Shown one piece after another: positions 34,043 to 45,214 of a DNA stretch of 64,000 bases. The DNA is from Gracilaria gracilis. Lineage: Eukaryota > Rhodophyta > Florideophyceae > Gracilariales > Gracilariaceae. Below the pieces are notes generated by a model. The model was not told the origin of the DNA. It did not search any database and worked only from the letters and a program-made list of their open reading frames with translations. The DNA lies in the NCBI GenBank assembly GCA_030374805.1, contig JARGSG010000069.1, positions 62,001 through 126,000 of the forward strand. The letters are read 5' to 3'. Position 1 is the first letter of the stretch. Each line of letters opens with the position of its first letter. The position numbers were made by a program, and so were the translations under genes.

Positions 34043-36206
34043 ATGGAAAGACCTAAAAGGATTACTCGTGGCTCTAGCGCGCCACCTAGCCACAAGGGTT
34101 CTGCTGCGGCTTCGGCCGCTAAACCCATTCTGGATAATCCCGAGGAATTGCTTCGGCAACCTCGGGCCGGAACCTCAAAGGATACGGGCACTCAGCCACC
34201 GTTGGCTCCTGAACCTAACAAGGATTTGCCGACAACGGTTGAGGACCTTTGGCCCCCAATTGGAAGATCGAGCGAAAGCTCTTTTTACCGCTACGGTTAA
34301 TGAAGCTATGACCTCAATGGACATGGATGCCGTTACCCGCTTGGTGGTTGATCGAGCCGTGCACGAGCTCTCTCAACGCATACCTAAATTGGTTGAAACA
34401 TACCTCTTAACGGGTGCCCGGGAGCATATCTACCGAGTGGTTCAAGACCTTTGGGTTTCTGAAGGAATGGCGGAAGCCAAAACCCCTGGGGTGAATGTGG
34501 TTACTCGCATACCACAAGGGATCCCTGCTGGTTCTTCCACACCAATCAAGCCAATTCCGGCCGATAGTGCGTACCTACAAGGTTTAAGGCAAGGTCAAGA
34601 GGGCCATATAGAGATGAGCCCTCGAGACGTGTACTTGCCAGCCATTGGAAGTAACGTTCGAAAGGACACCAAGACTGGTGGACCTGAGGACGATTCGTCT
34701 TACCCAGATGAGGGGCGACGAAGAAGAAACCGCAAGGGTAAAGAAAGGAGGAGGAAAAAGGGAAAGAATCGCGGCTACGACTCTGACCCCGATTCCTCGA
34801 GCTCCGATACCGATACTGGTTCATCGTCGGATGATGACCGTAAAGGTAGACGCAAGAAGAAACCGAACAGGTTGGCGAAGAAGTCGTCAAAGAGAAACCG
34901 TAAAGGTAAGAAGAAACGGTACGAGTCGTCCGACTCGGATTCGGACACCGATACAACCCTAGAGGTGCGTCAGCCGCTGAACGATATGTTCACCAAAGCG
35001 GTTGATTATAGGTCATATCGGTTGAGAAACCGATCCTCTGCTTACACCCAAGAGGTTGCGCAGAAGATCACCAAGCACCATAAGAAGCTCAGCTTCCAGA
35101 TGGGTGATACTACCTTCACAGGTGATGATCCCATTGCGGTAATTGAGTTTCTACAGAAGTTCAAGATTGCATGCGACCAAAATGGTTTTTCCGAAGGCGC
35201 TGCCATGTGGTTATTCCAGTTTTACCTTAAAGGTCAAGCTTACCACTTGCTGCAAGGCAGGCTCCGTGGAAATACCCTGGCGGTTGATGAAGACGGGACA
35301 GAGATGTTAGAGACGTACCCAGAAGTGGTTAATTTCATGTTGGAAACTTACGCTACCGATGAGGTTATCCAGGAAGGTTACGCTGAGGTGCAGGCATATC
35401 GCCAACGCTCTAGCCAAACCGAAATGGAATTCTCGTTGGGCCTTTGGAATCTGGCCACCCGATGCGGTAATGTCTTTACCACTAGTAGGTTGAAGTCGCT
35501 CTTTTCCGACAATGTTGACAAAGCGATCCGTTCGCAGGTACGCAATTACCTGGCGAACAACCGTAAGGTGGACTATAATGGGCTTGCCCGGTATGCCCAG
35601 GGACTAGGTGACACTCTCCGTCACGGAAAGAAGCCGTCGGCGTCCCATACCTCAAAGGATAAACCGAAACGGTCAGTATTGGAGCTAGAAGAAAGCACTA
35701 CCTCAGAGGGAGATTCGCTCATTCGCGTACCAACAGGAATGGCAGTTCATCTCGTGACTGCGCCGCAGGCTCAGTCACGAGCCACCTCCATTGGTAATTG
35801 GTCGTCGACAGTACCACCAGCTTCGGTAAGGTCGCCACCAAGTGCGGCGAGCACTCAACAAACCTCAACGGGTGGTTCTCAAGCATCTTCATATGCTACA
35901 GCACCAACCAATCTGGTTACCCGACCTACCTCTATGGCAATGCGTGATCCCCAGACAGGTGGATTGGTTTGCTGGCTCTGTTTGTCGCCAGACCATCTGG
36001 CGAACAGATGTGACAAAATACCCCCAGGGGTGCGCGAACATCTGATCAGTGCCAGGCAGCAAAACCACCGTAACCTATATGGATCTGGAAAGAGGGTACA
36101 AGCTCAACCATCACCATCTCAGGTTCATCTCGTCGAGGAAACACCAATCTTGGAGAAGGACAGTCCCGCTCAGGAGGAGCAGGAAAACACCGAACGGTTA
36201 GCGTAG
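34043..36206 (+). pseudogene. gag of element C (one frameshift)
   Basis: Same protein as gag of B, starting at ATG 34043. An extra C in the run at 34253-34257 shifts the frame early, and the remainder to 36206 is open, including the capsid-like region and the CCHC knuckle CWLCLSPDHLANRC (about 35970-36011). The positions where B has its deletion and its TAG are intact here. Confidence 0.9.
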
Positions 36207-36262
36207 GGGCCACCCCTAACCGTGAATTAGAAGGCCCGTCAATACCGGAACGGGAAACCTTA

Positions 36263-39200
36263 ATGGTGGAAAAAGAAGAATCAGATGTACCCAATGTGGT
36301 GTGTCTAATGAAGTACAATAACTATAAAGTTAATGCTTCAGTAAGCTTTCTCAATTACCTACAGGTCCCCGTTGCGTGTGTACTCGATACCGGCGCCGGT
36401 CCGAATGTGCTAAACGCTCGCGTCATACCCGATGCGGTCTTGCGGAACATTCGGCCTGCCCCGACTATCAACCCGCTGGTGGACGCTAATGAGCGCCCAC
36501 TGCACCTTAGATGAATGTTAACCACTGTGGTACAACTTGGAACCTTGAAGGTGAAGCTCAATTTCTTTGTGGTGGATCGTCTGGCGACAGACTGTATCCT
36601 CGGGACCAACTTTATTGACAAACATGTCAAGGCAATTTTGCCAGGGTCCCGAACGGTCGCTCTCCGTCAAGGTGGTCGTATTGCCATACTGGGTAATACG
36701 CAGACCAAAAATGGTTGGCGTAAGAAGCCGAGGTTCAATATACCCACCGAAACGGTTTCAAACAAGATACGGCTCACCAAATTGGTTTCAATTCCGGCTA
36801 TGACCCAAATGGTAGTGAATGTCTCATGCGCAGTTCCAGGATTGGTAATGCTACAGAACCATCCTAGGTTGGCAGAAAGACATCTCGCCTTGATGGCAAA
36901 CGGGATTATCGACAATATCCCTAACCAATCCTTCAAGGTGTACTTGAGTAACTTTAGCAATCACATTGTTAAGTTACCCAAGAATACCACTATTGGAATC
37001 GCATTGCCGGCACCACAAGGGGTTTTCACGGTCTCACCTAATGGGTTGGGCGAGGTCGCCACCTCTAAGGAAGGGGGGGGAACGGAGGCGCCATACCCTG
37101 CATATGCGCCCCCGTTATTGACAAATACCAAAATGGAACAGAAGATCGCCAGTACCTTTAAGGTTAGGGATCAGGAAAAGACTATGGAACTGGACCCAGT
37201 GCGGAATTGGAGAGAGGAAGTCCAGATCGGTGCGGAGAACCAGGCTCTCCGAGACCGGATCCTCAGTCTCTTAGAAGAATTTGAACCCATGTGGTCGGGC
37301 CGGTTGGGCCAAATTGAGGCTACAGAGCACCGTATTGATATGGTGCCTGGCTGGAAACCCATTTACCAGCAGCCTTACCGTGCAGGTCCAAAAGCCCGGG
37401 AGGTTGAGCTCAATGAGGTCGAGAGAATGCTCCGTGAAGGTGTCATAGAACCAGCAAATGCGGACTGGGCCAGCCCTGTGGTTCTCGTCACAAAGAAGAA
37501 TGATACCCGTATGCGGTTCTGTGTGGACTACAGAAGACTGAATAGTATGACCATTAGGGATTCGTACCCAATACCTAGAATGGACGAGTGTATAGATTCG
37601 TTGGGCAACGCCAAGATCTTTACTACGCTCGATGCCAATTGTGGTTATTGGCAGGTACCTATCAGGGAAGAAGACAAGGACAAAACTACGTTTACTTGCC
37701 ACGCTGGGTTATTCCGCTTTACGCGTATGCCCTTTGGGTTGCGAAATGCCCCGGCTACCTTTCAGAGGGCGTTAGATATAATCCTTTCGAAGGTGAAGTG
37801 GAGAACCGCTCTGGTATACATCGACGATGTAATCATATATTCCAGAACGGTAGAGGAACATTTCCACCATGTTAGGGAAGTTTTGAACCTTTTGAGGGAA
37901 TCTGGAGTAACCTTGAAGCTCCGCAAGTGCGAATTCTTCACCAAAGAGGTAGAATACCTTGGTCATATCATCAGCCCTGGGAGGTTAGAAGTGACGCCGC
38001 GGAATATCCGGGCCGTGCAGGAGGCGAAGCCACCCACGTCCCAGACGGAAATCCGATCCTTTATAGGTTTGTGCAATGTGTACCGCCGGTTTATCAAGGG
38101 ATTTGCCAAGATAGCGGCTCCCCTCAACAGGAAGCTGCTGAAAGGTCAACCTACAAGGTTTGAATGTCTTACCAATGAGGAAATGGATGCGTTCGAGGCG
38201 CTGAAACATGCGCTCTTGACACCTCCCATCTTGGCATTACCCAAAGCTGGTTTACGATACACGTTGGATACTGACGCTTCGGACGCCCAAATTGGTTGTT
38301 GTCTTATGCAGGAGCAAGAAAACGGCGACAAACTACCTATAGGGTACTGGAGCCGTGCTTTGCACGCTGCAGAAAAGAACTACACAACAACCGAAAAGGA
38401 ATGTCTGGCAGTAGTCTGGAGCATGTTGATGCTCCGTCCCTACCTATATGGTGAAAGGTTCACGCTTCGAACCGACCATGATGCCCTACGGTGGATACTG
38501 GGTCTGGCCGACGCATCAGGCAGACTTGCCCGATGGCGGTTACGACTTTCAGAGTTCGAGTATGACGTACAGTACCGTCCAGGTATCAAGCACAATGTCG
38601 CAGACGCGATGTCTCGCATTACCACAGATGGTTTGGACACCGAGCCGGTAGAGGATGATATCCCATGCTTTACCATCTCTACCAACCCTGATGGTGATAC
38701 CTTAGAAGGTTACTGGACTCTACCCGAAAAGGATACGTGGTTTAGTGATGCCATCGCTCGGGAAATAATCGCCCTCGAGGAAACAGACGTCATGCCAATT
38801 ACCCGCGAGGAATTCCTGACAGAGCAAGCAAACGATGTTTATTGCCGCTCTCTCATGGACCAAGTAGGTATGAAAGACTCGAACTTTGACGTCGACCGAA
38901 ATGGTTTCCTGGTGAGGCGAGCTCCTATTGATGGTTCCCTACAGAAGGTAGTGCCCAAGGTGCTGCGCCCTCGGGTGCTGTACCTAGCCCACTACCCAAG
39001 GCTATCAGGACACCCTGGAGGTACGAGAATGTACTACACCTTGAGGCAAGGGTACTACTGGCCTCATATGGCTAATGATATATATACCTTTGTAGGTCAA
39101 TGTGAATCTTGCGTACGTACCCGTGGAGGTCTCCGGAAGCACTTGAAGTTATTCCCTGCAGCGGGTCCTCTCGAGTTCGTCGCAATAGACCTTCTGGGTC

Positions 39201-40474
39201 CATTACCAAAAACCACAAGGGGATATCAGTACATCATCGTAATCACCGACAGGTTCTCGAAGCTCACGCGAGCGATACCCTTGAAGGACACGAAATCGAC
39301 GACCCTCGCGGTGGCGTTCTTGAACAATTGGATCTACCCGTATGGTGCACCGCTTTATCTACTTACCGACAATGGTTCGAACTTAGCTTCGAAGTTCTTT
39401 GAAGCTGTTTGTAACCTCTTGGGTATTAAGCACTACTTCACTACTGCCTACCATCCGCAAACGAATGGGCAAGTGGAGCGCTTTAACCGAACACTGGTAT
39501 CTAGGCTGCGACATTATACGGAAGAACACCAAACTGGTTGGGACGAGCTCGTGCAGCCCTTGACATATGCATATAACCTTCAGGTTCATCGAGCGACGCA
39601 AACTACGCCGTTCGATCTAATACTGTCAAGACACCCACCAGGTATTGTTGTTGAAGGGGACCCATTAGGACAAGAAGCCGCCGGAGCGCTCACACCGTCA
39701 CAGGTCAAACGGAATACCCTTTTGAGGTTGAGACGTGCTCTCAAGTATGCTGAGAGCAAGCTCACAGCATCCCAGAAGAGGTACAAGGAGGACTACGACC
39801 GTAAGGTAACCCAAGTGGTAACGGCTACGCCGGGTCAATATGTCTTTATTGACCACCCTCCGAAAGGAGCTAAACCACGACCGGGTGATGAAGCTGATGA
39901 TGAAGCTATTGATAGAGATATCAATTCTAAGCTTCTTCCGAAATCATCGGGACCTTTCAAGGTAGTTCGGTCGACCGACCACACGGTAACGGTGAACCAA
40001 GATGGTGTAGAGAATACAATCTCTATTGACCGAATCACGGTTGCACCTCAGACGGTTCAGTCCAGGAAGGAACGCGGAGAATCCGCGCGTGACCCACAAG
40101 CGGTTGCCCTGAGGACTCAGCCCCGGGAAGACGGGACACCCATCGAGGTTAATGATGACGCACAGGGTGACGACCCAGACTACGTACCACCTGCGGGGAT
40201 TACGGTTGCTCCTTCAGAGGAAACACCTACCCCTAGTGGTACCGATGCTCATCTAAACCAAAGTGGTGAAACGATACCAGCCCAGGTCTCTAATGAGTTC
40301 CCAGTGGAACGCCTTGTAGGTCACCGCCGTACCCAAGAAGGTCTGAAGTACACAGTACGCTGGTATGGCTGGGGGGCTGACGGTGATACCGCCGAGCCGC
40401 CCTCAGCCATACCACACCATTTCAGGGTAAGCTACTGGAACCGCAAGGGAGAGGACATGCCGAATGATGGGTAA
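36263..40474 (+). pseudogene. pol of element C: protease, RT, RNase H, integrase, chromodomain
   Basis: Opens at ATG 36263, in -1 relative to gag, with the frame also open upstream across the gag stop. Protease motif LDTGAGPN is near 36383. TGA at 36512-36514 (GGA in B) truncates it, then the same frame runs uninterrupted to 40474. The RT YIDD box is near 37817-37828. RNase H shows DTDASDAQ and RTDHDALRW. The integrase core has AIDLLGP, TDNGSN and VERFNR, all three catalytic positions present. The chromodomain is at about 40295-40455 (FPVERLVGHR, YTVRWYG). Relative to B it lacks a few codons after the integrase zinc region (KHLKLF against KHRKYLKLF). Confidence 0.92.
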
Positions 40475-41398
40475 ACCTTAGAGGTAATGCAGTCCCCCAA
40501 GGAAGGGGGAAAAGCACATTGTAATGAGGAATACCAAAGTCGGTTCGGACACTCACCGGGAAGGTACAACCAGAAGGAAGCATTCCATGAGGGTACGTCC
40601 AAGGAGCGGTAGCGCTAAAGACGGACGCACCGTTGTACGCGCGCCGTTACACACGCGCCATGCACGTGCGCGGCACGCGCGCGAACCCGCACGGTGGAAA
40701 CATTCAAAAAATTGTATCTTTTTATTTGACGAGGCATACGCGCGCTTCTCGTGGCGCGCCGTGCGGAGTAACCGATTCGGTTTACACTATTGTGTGTAGG
40801 GAGCGAGCAACGGCATGGTCAAAAAATCTAAGTATTTTGACCGTGCCGCGCCCCCGAATCGGCCATTCCCAGCCTCTGAAACCCCTTGGTTCTCGAGATA
40901 CAGACCAAAAGGGTTTTCTGCGTTTTCACTACCATATGGAGGGGTAATTTTCCGGTCAAATATTTTGATTCGCCTTGCAAGTAACCTCCAAGTAACCTCC
41001 AGGGTGAAACACCGCACGTGCGCCCATGCATGGTGAGAGGCCATGCAGACCAATCCAGGTACATTGCTGGCCACCGCGCGCAAGCGCGTGGCACGTCACC
41101 TCACCTCACGGGGAGGCAAAACCGCTCGCTGCCCCGCGCGGAGGCGAAGCGTCGTACCATCATGGTGAATCCATACTACGAGCACGCAAATGTGGCTCCA
41201 GATGGAACCAATTTACCTACAAGGAACTACGCTTCACCCACCGTGGTACGCTGGTCTAAGGAAGGGGGAGGGGAGTTATTTTCGCGTTTCCGCCTCGCAA
41301 TGCCCCTCGATGGAAATTGGAACCTAACATGGAAACCCATAACTTTTAACTTTACTGAAAGAGCAATACCAACAGGGATGCAGAAGTGGTTACGACAA
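40475..41398 (+). other. 3' noncoding segment of element C shared with B
   Basis: About 0.75 kb aligns closely with 19507-20290 of B. It includes purine tracts at about 40497-40514 and 41250-41268. No convincing ORF is seen. Confidence 0.6.
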
Positions 41399-44182
41399 TC
41401 AACCTGATGGGTGAGTGGCAAAGTGAGGCCCCGAGGAGCCTCCAGCTGAGGATCCCCGACCCGGAGTGGTGTTCTGATGGGCTCCCGGCCAAGGCTGGAA
41501 GAGATGAGCCTGGCCTGGAGCCTGGCTAGGCGCGCTACCATGACCCACGGGGGTACTAGTAGGCACGCTGACGCCTGGCATCACGTCGGCACCCATCGGA
41601 GGTGGCGCGCTCGCCTGCGCAACCGACGGAGGTGCCGACGACCCGATGTGGAGAGGAGCCTGCGTAGCGGCTAGAAGGCCGGGGTTCAGGCTAGCACCAA
41701 ATAGGGGATCCTCCAAAGGGTTTGTAGGCGTCGGGCCCATGGCCGTCGCTAGGCCTGCCACCTGGTTGGTAGCCATCTGGTAGAGCTCGACCTGGAACCG
41801 GTTCCAGAACTCACCAATTTGGGAAAAGGATCGCATGTACTGTGCATGACGAGGCAGGATGCTTTCCAGAAGGGTAAGAGCTTCGACCACAGAGGTAGGA
41901 CCCGCCCGCTGGAAGTTCACCACACAGGCTTGGCGGACCCGAGCCATTAAACCTGAAATGGCCTGGGAGTCCACCTGAGAGGGGACAGGCGCCGCAGCCG
42001 CAGCCATGACACCCCCGAGGATAGCCCGCGGAGGCCCATCAACCCGTGTGGTACTAGGGAGAAGAGGAGTGGCACCAGTATGGGCAGGCGTATTGCGTCC
42101 CTCTGGAGCGGGAGTAGGCGCTGAAGTGACCACAGGGGTAGCTGCTGGCGATTCCACCACGGTTGGGAATGGCTCGGGACTCCCTGGAGGTCCCTGATCG
42201 GTCGGAGCCCCGGGATAGCGCTCCTCCGCGCGGGATACAACCTTCCAGGACACCGGATCGAAAACCTCCCACCCCTGCTTGGCTCCCCACGGGAAACTCT
42301 CCACTTGGGTAAGCAACGATTCCAGCTGCTCAATAGAGTAGTCCGTACCTGCCACAATGGTTCCGATTCCAAATAGGCGAATGTCGCGAATGACCCTCGG
42401 GGGAATGAAGAACATACGACCAGGAGGTTGCACACCGTCACGGTAAATCTCGGCTTCTCGAGAACGACAATCCCAGTCAATACCGTCACGGGCAGCCTGC
42501 AGAGCTAAGATGGCCACCAATACGGCCCATTCCGCGAGGGCAATCGACCAAATGAGGTAATACCGATCGTGGTTACGGGTGATGTAGCTCCCGAAGTAAG
42601 CCAATACCGGTGGGGTTGGGACGCTAAGCGACATCGGTACCTCATAGGCATTCCACCATTCAGGTCGGGCCACATACCAAGAGGTTCTTCCCTTATTAGG
42701 TTGTGAGAAGAACTCCACATTATGGAACCCATGCATGACGCGGTTGAAGCTGGACCGGGTGCGAATGCGAGCCTCGGTGGCAGCATCCACCCCCCACCTA
42801 CGACGGTTAGCCCAATGGATGGTATTGTAAGGCCTATCGAAGCAAACCAAATGTGGTGAAGCCGGAAGGTACTGCTGCGGAAGGGAGTCGTACTGACAGA
42901 TCTTCACAACCAGACGTCGGTAATAATGGAGCTCCGGTTCAATTCGAACATACGGCAGATCGCTGGGATAAAGCGGGGGGATGAAATACCTCATTGGTGT
43001 GTGTCGCTGGCGGCTGTCATAGCACTCCACCCGACCCTGACGAGGTTGAGATTCCTTATCCCGACGGTGGAGCGTTTGGGGGACGGAGCGGAGACGCTCG
43101 CAATCCCAACGAAACAAACCCAAGTAGGTATCCAAAGTCGGACGGCGCAAGACGCCGGGAAGCGATGTGTTCCCCGGCGCCACTGGCCAGTTCCGACGGT
43201 ACAGCGTCGCTTGCGACACCATTCTTGGATCGACCCCGAAGGTACCATGTTGGGAAACGTTCCAGTCGGCCGTGGTGAACGGCTCCAAACCATAATAGGA
43301 AATACCACGAGGAATCTCGGGCTCCGGACCATACGGGTCCCGGATCCCTTTGTGAATCCCTTGAGGTTGATTTGAGGAAGACGGAACCGGCTGGCTCCGA
43401 AAACCAGTTTGGATGCGGGAATGGTACAAAGCAGCACCCCGAGAACCAGACTTGGCAATGCCGCTTCCGCGGCCGCGCGAGGGACCGGCACCCGACATGG
43501 TGTGATGAGTACCGCGAGGGAGTGGTTGAGACGGCGAGCATTCGACCGCAGGGGTGAAGCGAATCGGCTTTTTATCCACAATGGGTGAGTCACTAGAGCT
43601 GATGCTCAAAACCTCCACCCGTTCGGGGCCCCATGCTGGTTCAACCATTAAGGCATCGGCATTGGTCGCCGATGGCGCGCCGTCCCTTGAGGTTACCGCG
43701 TCCGATTGACCAACATGGGGAACCGACAATCGCCGTGTACCGCTACGGGTGCGAGCCCGCACGCTGGTACCAGGGCTACCCATGTGGTTCAAATAAGGAT
43801 CGGGGGTCACCATAAACGGATTCAACCTTGTCGGTCGGACGAAAAGCCACGGTGGCGCGAGCCCACGTAGACAAACCGCAAAGGGGTGCGAAGGTAACCA
43901 GAAGGGATAACGGTGGAACAACCTCGATGGAGTCAGCGGCAATGCCTCGAAGGGTTGGTACTCGAACCTCGAAGGGACAGAGAAACACGCCGCAACCAAG
44001 TGGGCGCCAAAATCCTTCACGGTACAGTGCCCACACGAGCTCGAAGGCGCAACCCGCCACCCCCACTGGGTATACCGACACGGTAAAAGGGTCCAAGCCG
44101 GGCAGCCAAAAAGGCAGAACCTTGGAGGTATGCAATGGGCGCGCGTCGCGCCTAAACCACAAAGAGGTGGATAGAGCCGCAA
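41399..44182 (-). CDS. Long antisense ORF of unknown function inside element C
   Basis: 927 codons without a stop, opposite to gag-pol, between pol and the 3' LTR. ATG 43813 is a more natural start (804 aa), because the first 123 codons are Cys/Pro-rich and overlap sequence shared with B as noncoding. The region from there shows Ser/Arg-rich stretches, a central part rich in aromatic residues (many Trp and Tyr, e.g. RPEWWNAYEVP), one hydrophobic helix (IWSIALAEWAVLVAILAL), a P/A/T-rich linker and a helical C-terminal part (MARVRQACVVNFQRAG, MRSFSQIGEFWNRFQVEL). Composition looks protein-like rather than shadow-like. I recognise no domain. Antisense ORFs in this position are known in some plant gypsy elements. 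It is absent from A and B. Confidence 0.6.
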   Translation of the reverse strand: MRLYPPLCGLGATRAHCIPPRFCLFGCPAWTLLPCRYTQWGWRVAPSSSCGHCTVKDFGAHLVAACFSVPSRFEYQPFEALPLTPSRLFHRYPFWLPSHPFAVCLRGLAPPWLFVRPTRLNPFMVTPDPYLNHMGSPGTSVRARTRSGTRRLSVPHVGQSDAVTSRDGAPSATNADALMVEPAWGPERVEVLSISSSDSPIVDKKPIRFTPAVECSPSQPLPRGTHHTMSGAGPSRGRGSGIAKSGSRGAALYHSRIQTGFRSQPVPSSSNQPQGIHKGIRDPYGPEPEIPRGISYYGLEPFTTADWNVSQHGTFGVDPRMVSQATLYRRNWPVAPGNTSLPGVLRRPTLDTYLGLFRWDCERLRSVPQTLHRRDKESQPRQGRVECYDSRQRHTPMRYFIPPLYPSDLPYVRIEPELHYYRRLVVKICQYDSLPQQYLPASPHLVCFDRPYNTIHWANRRRWGVDAATEARIRTRSSFNRVMHGFHNVEFFSQPNKGRTSWYVARPEWWNAYEVPMSLSVPTPPVLAYFGSYITRNHDRYYLIWSIALAEWAVLVAILALQAARDGIDWDCRSREAEIYRDGVQPPGRMFFIPPRVIRDIRLFGIGTIVAGTDYSIEQLESLLTQVESFPWGAKQGWEVFDPVSWKVVSRAEERYPGAPTDQGPPGSPEPFPTVVESPAATPVVTSAPTPAPEGRNTPAHTGATPLLPSTTRVDGPPRAILGGVMAAAAAPVPSQVDSQAISGLMARVRQACVVNFQRAGPTSVVEALTLLESILPRHAQYMRSFSQIGEFWNRFQVELYQMATNQVAGLATAMGPTPTNPLEDPLFGASLNPGLLAATQAPLHIGSSAPPSVAQASAPPPMGADVMPGVSVPTSTPVGHGSAPSQAPGQAHLFQPWPGAHQNTTPGRGSSAGGSSGPHFATHPSG

Positions 44183-44337
44183 TCGGTTATGACCAAGGTG
44201 GTGAACAGAGTGCGTTCGGTGATGCCGAACCGACGCGACGCACGGCGTGAGATGGCACGAAGGCTGCGACAGGGACCAAATTGGTACGACGATGCACTTG
44301 GTGAAAGGATCTAGGAGCCACGAGGGCGTGGCTCAGG

Positions 44338-44351
44338 GTAGGAAGGGGGTC
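44338..44351 (+). other. Polypurine tract of element C
   Basis: GTAGGAAGGGGGTC abuts the 3' LTR, as in B. Confidence 0.7.
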
Positions 44352-44859
44352 TGTAGTACAATGAGACCTCAATGGGTTGGTGCCACGTGGGTCTACTGGT
44401 GCGCCTTGCTGGCTGCACTGTACCCAATTGGTATCCTGTATTTTATAATTTCTAATTTCTAATTTATAGTCTAGGATAGTTTAGCATTGCTGGCCCATGA
44501 CAGTAGGTCATGGGCACAGCCGATGACGTCATGCCCGCATGGGAGATCGGCGTCGGTGCACCTTGTATATATTGTGGTGCACCTCGCCTTCCCCCTCGGG
44601 TATTGTAAAGTCAGGCACCATTAGGGCAGTAACTATACCATCTTGGTCACTTGCTACTCTATTACTATTCAAGTTTTACCGCGCGTCGACGTCTACTACC
44701 GTACACCTACACGGTCTAGACTAGTTGCCCCGCCGTTTGCCCCTGCGGGTTTCAGGTGCCCTACTACCATATTGGTTGTGTGTTTTTCCCCTTTAGGTTG
44801 AGCCCTCGCGCGCTTCCTCTACCAGGCGGACCCCACACCTTATCGGTATTTGTACGACA
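44352..44859 (+). repeat. 3' LTR of element C
   Basis: 508 bp, followed by the target duplication CAACT at 44860-44864. Confidence 0.95.
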
Positions 44860-44864
44860 CAACT

Positions 44865-45056
44865 GCTGAGCTTCATACCTTACGTGCGCAAACGCGCATT
44901 GCTAACGCCGCCACTGCGAGCGCCGCATTGCAACTCCGACAGAGTGAACAGTTTGGCATTCTCGTCAGCCTCTTTGCGCGTAGTAACAACCTACAAGTGT
45001 GCGAATCTGTTACCCCCCTTTCTACCATGTCTGCCATCCGAGCCGCTTGGAATTGA
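44865..45056 (+). pseudogene. Harbinger accessory ORF, 3' part
   Basis: Directly after the target duplication of C, the frame of the charged segment at 33225-33386 resumes with an Ala/Gln/Arg-rich helical stretch and ends with TGA at 45054-45056. It is the C-terminal end of the accessory protein separated by 11.5 kb of retrotransposon. Confidence 0.6.
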
Positions 45057-45214
45057 CCCAGATCTTCTCGACGCTTGCGAAGGCCACCCCTCGGCTCTGG
45101 CCAATAATACGGAGGACCATGAAGAACAGCCTAGAGAACATCAAGCTGGCAATGAGGAAGAGGTCGACCGGTCGCCGCAAGCTTCAGAGTAGACTTTGCT
45201 TTCTTTTGTTTCTT

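Larger units (their letters stand above)
33387..44859 (+). mobile_element. LTR retrotransposon C (Ty3/gypsy, chromodomain, with antisense ORF)
   Basis: 508-bp LTRs differ at about 5 positions by eye. The 5-bp duplication CAACT is at 33382-33386 and 44860-44864. Same family as B, but 1.9 kb longer because of a different 3' segment that carries a 2.8-kb antisense ORF. It inserted into the Harbinger accessory ORF, so it is younger than that transposon. Lesions: 1-bp insertion in gag (C run at 34253-34257) and TGA at 36512-36514 between the protease motif and RT. RT, RNase H, integrase and chromodomain are otherwise uninterrupted. Confidence 0.96.

Noticed and set aside
42926-43593. ORFs on both strands inside the antisense ORF of element C
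   Set aside because: Shorter frames overlapping the 927-codon frame; treated as shadows.
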